Source: Rubrobacter calidifluminis
Lineage (GTDB): Bacteria; Actinomycetota; Rubrobacteria; Rubrobacterales; Rubrobacteraceae
Reading direction: 5' to 3'
Assembly: GCF_028617075.1 (NCBI RefSeq)
Contig: NZ_JAQKGV010000018.1
Location: 1 to 49,849 of the forward strand
DNA length: 49,849 nucleotides
In this document: positions 49,576-49,849 of the stretch, piece by piece
Layout of the letters: each line of letters begins with the position of its first letter
How positions within the stretch are numbered: position 1 is the stretch's first letter
Translations under genes and position numbers: made by a program
The notes under the pieces: model-generated
What the model saw: only the letters and a program-made list of their open reading frames with translations
Database searches by the model: none
Told to the model about the DNA's origin: nothing

Positions 49576-49849
49576 ATGGAGGGATCGAAGAGCCTCGAAG
49601 ATGTGGTGCGGGAGGCGGGGCGGGATGGGATCGCGCGGATGCTGCGCAACTCTCAGATAGGTCCCTATGCCTTCCCCGGGGTACCATCAGAGTTCACCAA
49701 CTGGCGTGACGAGCAGCGGGCGTGGAGGGAGAGCTGCGTGCTCTTCGACCAGTCCTACCACATGACCGACCTCTACATAGAGGGTCCTGACACAAAGAGG
49801 CTTCTCTCCGAGCTTGGGATAAACAGCTTTGAGGGCTTTGGGAAGGATA
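49576..49849 (+). CDS. LigM/DesA-like aryl-O-demethylase (paralogue 3), N-terminal part, cut by window edge
   Basis: The first 91 codons are visible. ATG 49576 has AAGGAGG at 49563-49569. The sequence follows paralogues 1 and 2: SLEDVVREAG, LRNSQIGPYAFPGVPSEFTNW, RDEQRAWRESCVLFDQS, YHMTDLYIEG, and LGINSFEGFGKD at the edge. A notable change is QSYHMTD where the other two have QSHHMTD, in a block that faces the folate/substrate site in this fold, so a different substrate preference is possible. It is divergent from metF and continues beyond the window. Confidence 0.85.
   Translation, partial: MEGSKSLEDVVREAGRDGIARMLRNSQIGPYAFPGVPSEFTNWRDEQRAWRESCVLFDQSYHMTDLYIEGPDTKRLLSELGINSFEGFGKD

Noticed and set aside
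1..49849. CRISPR arrays, tRNA or rRNA genes, insertion sequences, phage attachment sites
   Set aside because: No regularly spaced repeats, no tRNA-like T-loop/anticodon arrangement, no transposase-like proteins and no terminal repeats were seen. The only notable DNA repeat is the 141-bp pair in the O-demethylases.

Overview
The window is GC-rich, densely packed chromosomal DNA. Gene starts are mostly ATG, GTG or TTG, and many neighbours overlap by 4 nt. Gene content and order (rpmB-fakA-fakB-recG-rsmD-coaD-divIVA-like-DUF177-rpmF-plsX-fab, a riboswitch-controlled rib operon, a TPP-riboswitch cytX, a type IV pilin) fit a deep-branching actinobacterium. Rubrobacter or a relative is my best guess; this is inferred from proteins and synteny, since no rRNA gene is present.

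Bases 1-12.9k: the 3' end of alanine dehydrogenase; a PucR-type regulator divergent from an NCS1 permease, zinc alcohol dehydrogenase, nitrilase-family amidase and ureohydrolase (a probable nitrogen-compound uptake and degradation unit); an AI-2E-family membrane protein; a type II NADH dehydrogenase-like flavoprotein; TPP riboswitch and cytX; a type IV prepilin with terminator; a secreted trypsin-like protease; rpe. Bases 12.9-16.6k: FMN riboswitch and ribD-ribE-ribBA-ribH. Bases 16.6-29.3k: housekeeping genes ending in a type II fatty-acid operon (plsX-fabH-fabD-fabZ-fabG-acpP-fabF) and a strong terminator. This segment contains an in-frame RsmD-CoaD fusion.

Bases 29.3k to the end look like a dedicated island for lignin-derived methoxylated aromatics. 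(a) 38.7-45.3k encodes CoA-dependent side-chain shortening of phenylpropanoids: CoA ligase, enoyl-CoA hydratase, SDR, transporter, acyl-CoA dehydrogenase and amidohydrolase-type beta-ketoacyl-CoA hydrolase, the same set as the phd cluster of Corynebacterium glutamicum. (b) Three LigM/DesA-like tetrahydrofolate-dependent aryl-O-demethylase genes (29.4k, 36.5k, and 49.6k running off the edge) would demethylate vanillate/syringate-type products. (c) metF-fhs-fchA-folD (49.5 to 45.3k, minus strand) would oxidise the methyl-THF to formate and recover ATP. (d) A five-gene minus-strand operon (35.4 to 31.4k) encodes a type I (VOC) extradiol dioxygenase, a 6PGDH-like dehydrogenase, a DUF6282 amidohydrolase-like protein, a GalB-like hydratase and a LigK/GalC-like aldolase. 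These are candidates for all five steps of a protocatechuate/gallate meta-cleavage pathway assembled partly from non-orthologous enzymes.

The island appears to be one regulon. A palindrome of the form TTGT-TG-ACAA occurs upstream of every aromatic transcription unit (29303, 35510, 36389, 38590, 49480) and in three of them contains the -35 hexamer. A GntR/FCD repressor encoded in the middle (35752-36384) is the obvious candidate to bind it. A TetR regulator with its own 24-bp palindrome adds a second control on the side-chain operon.
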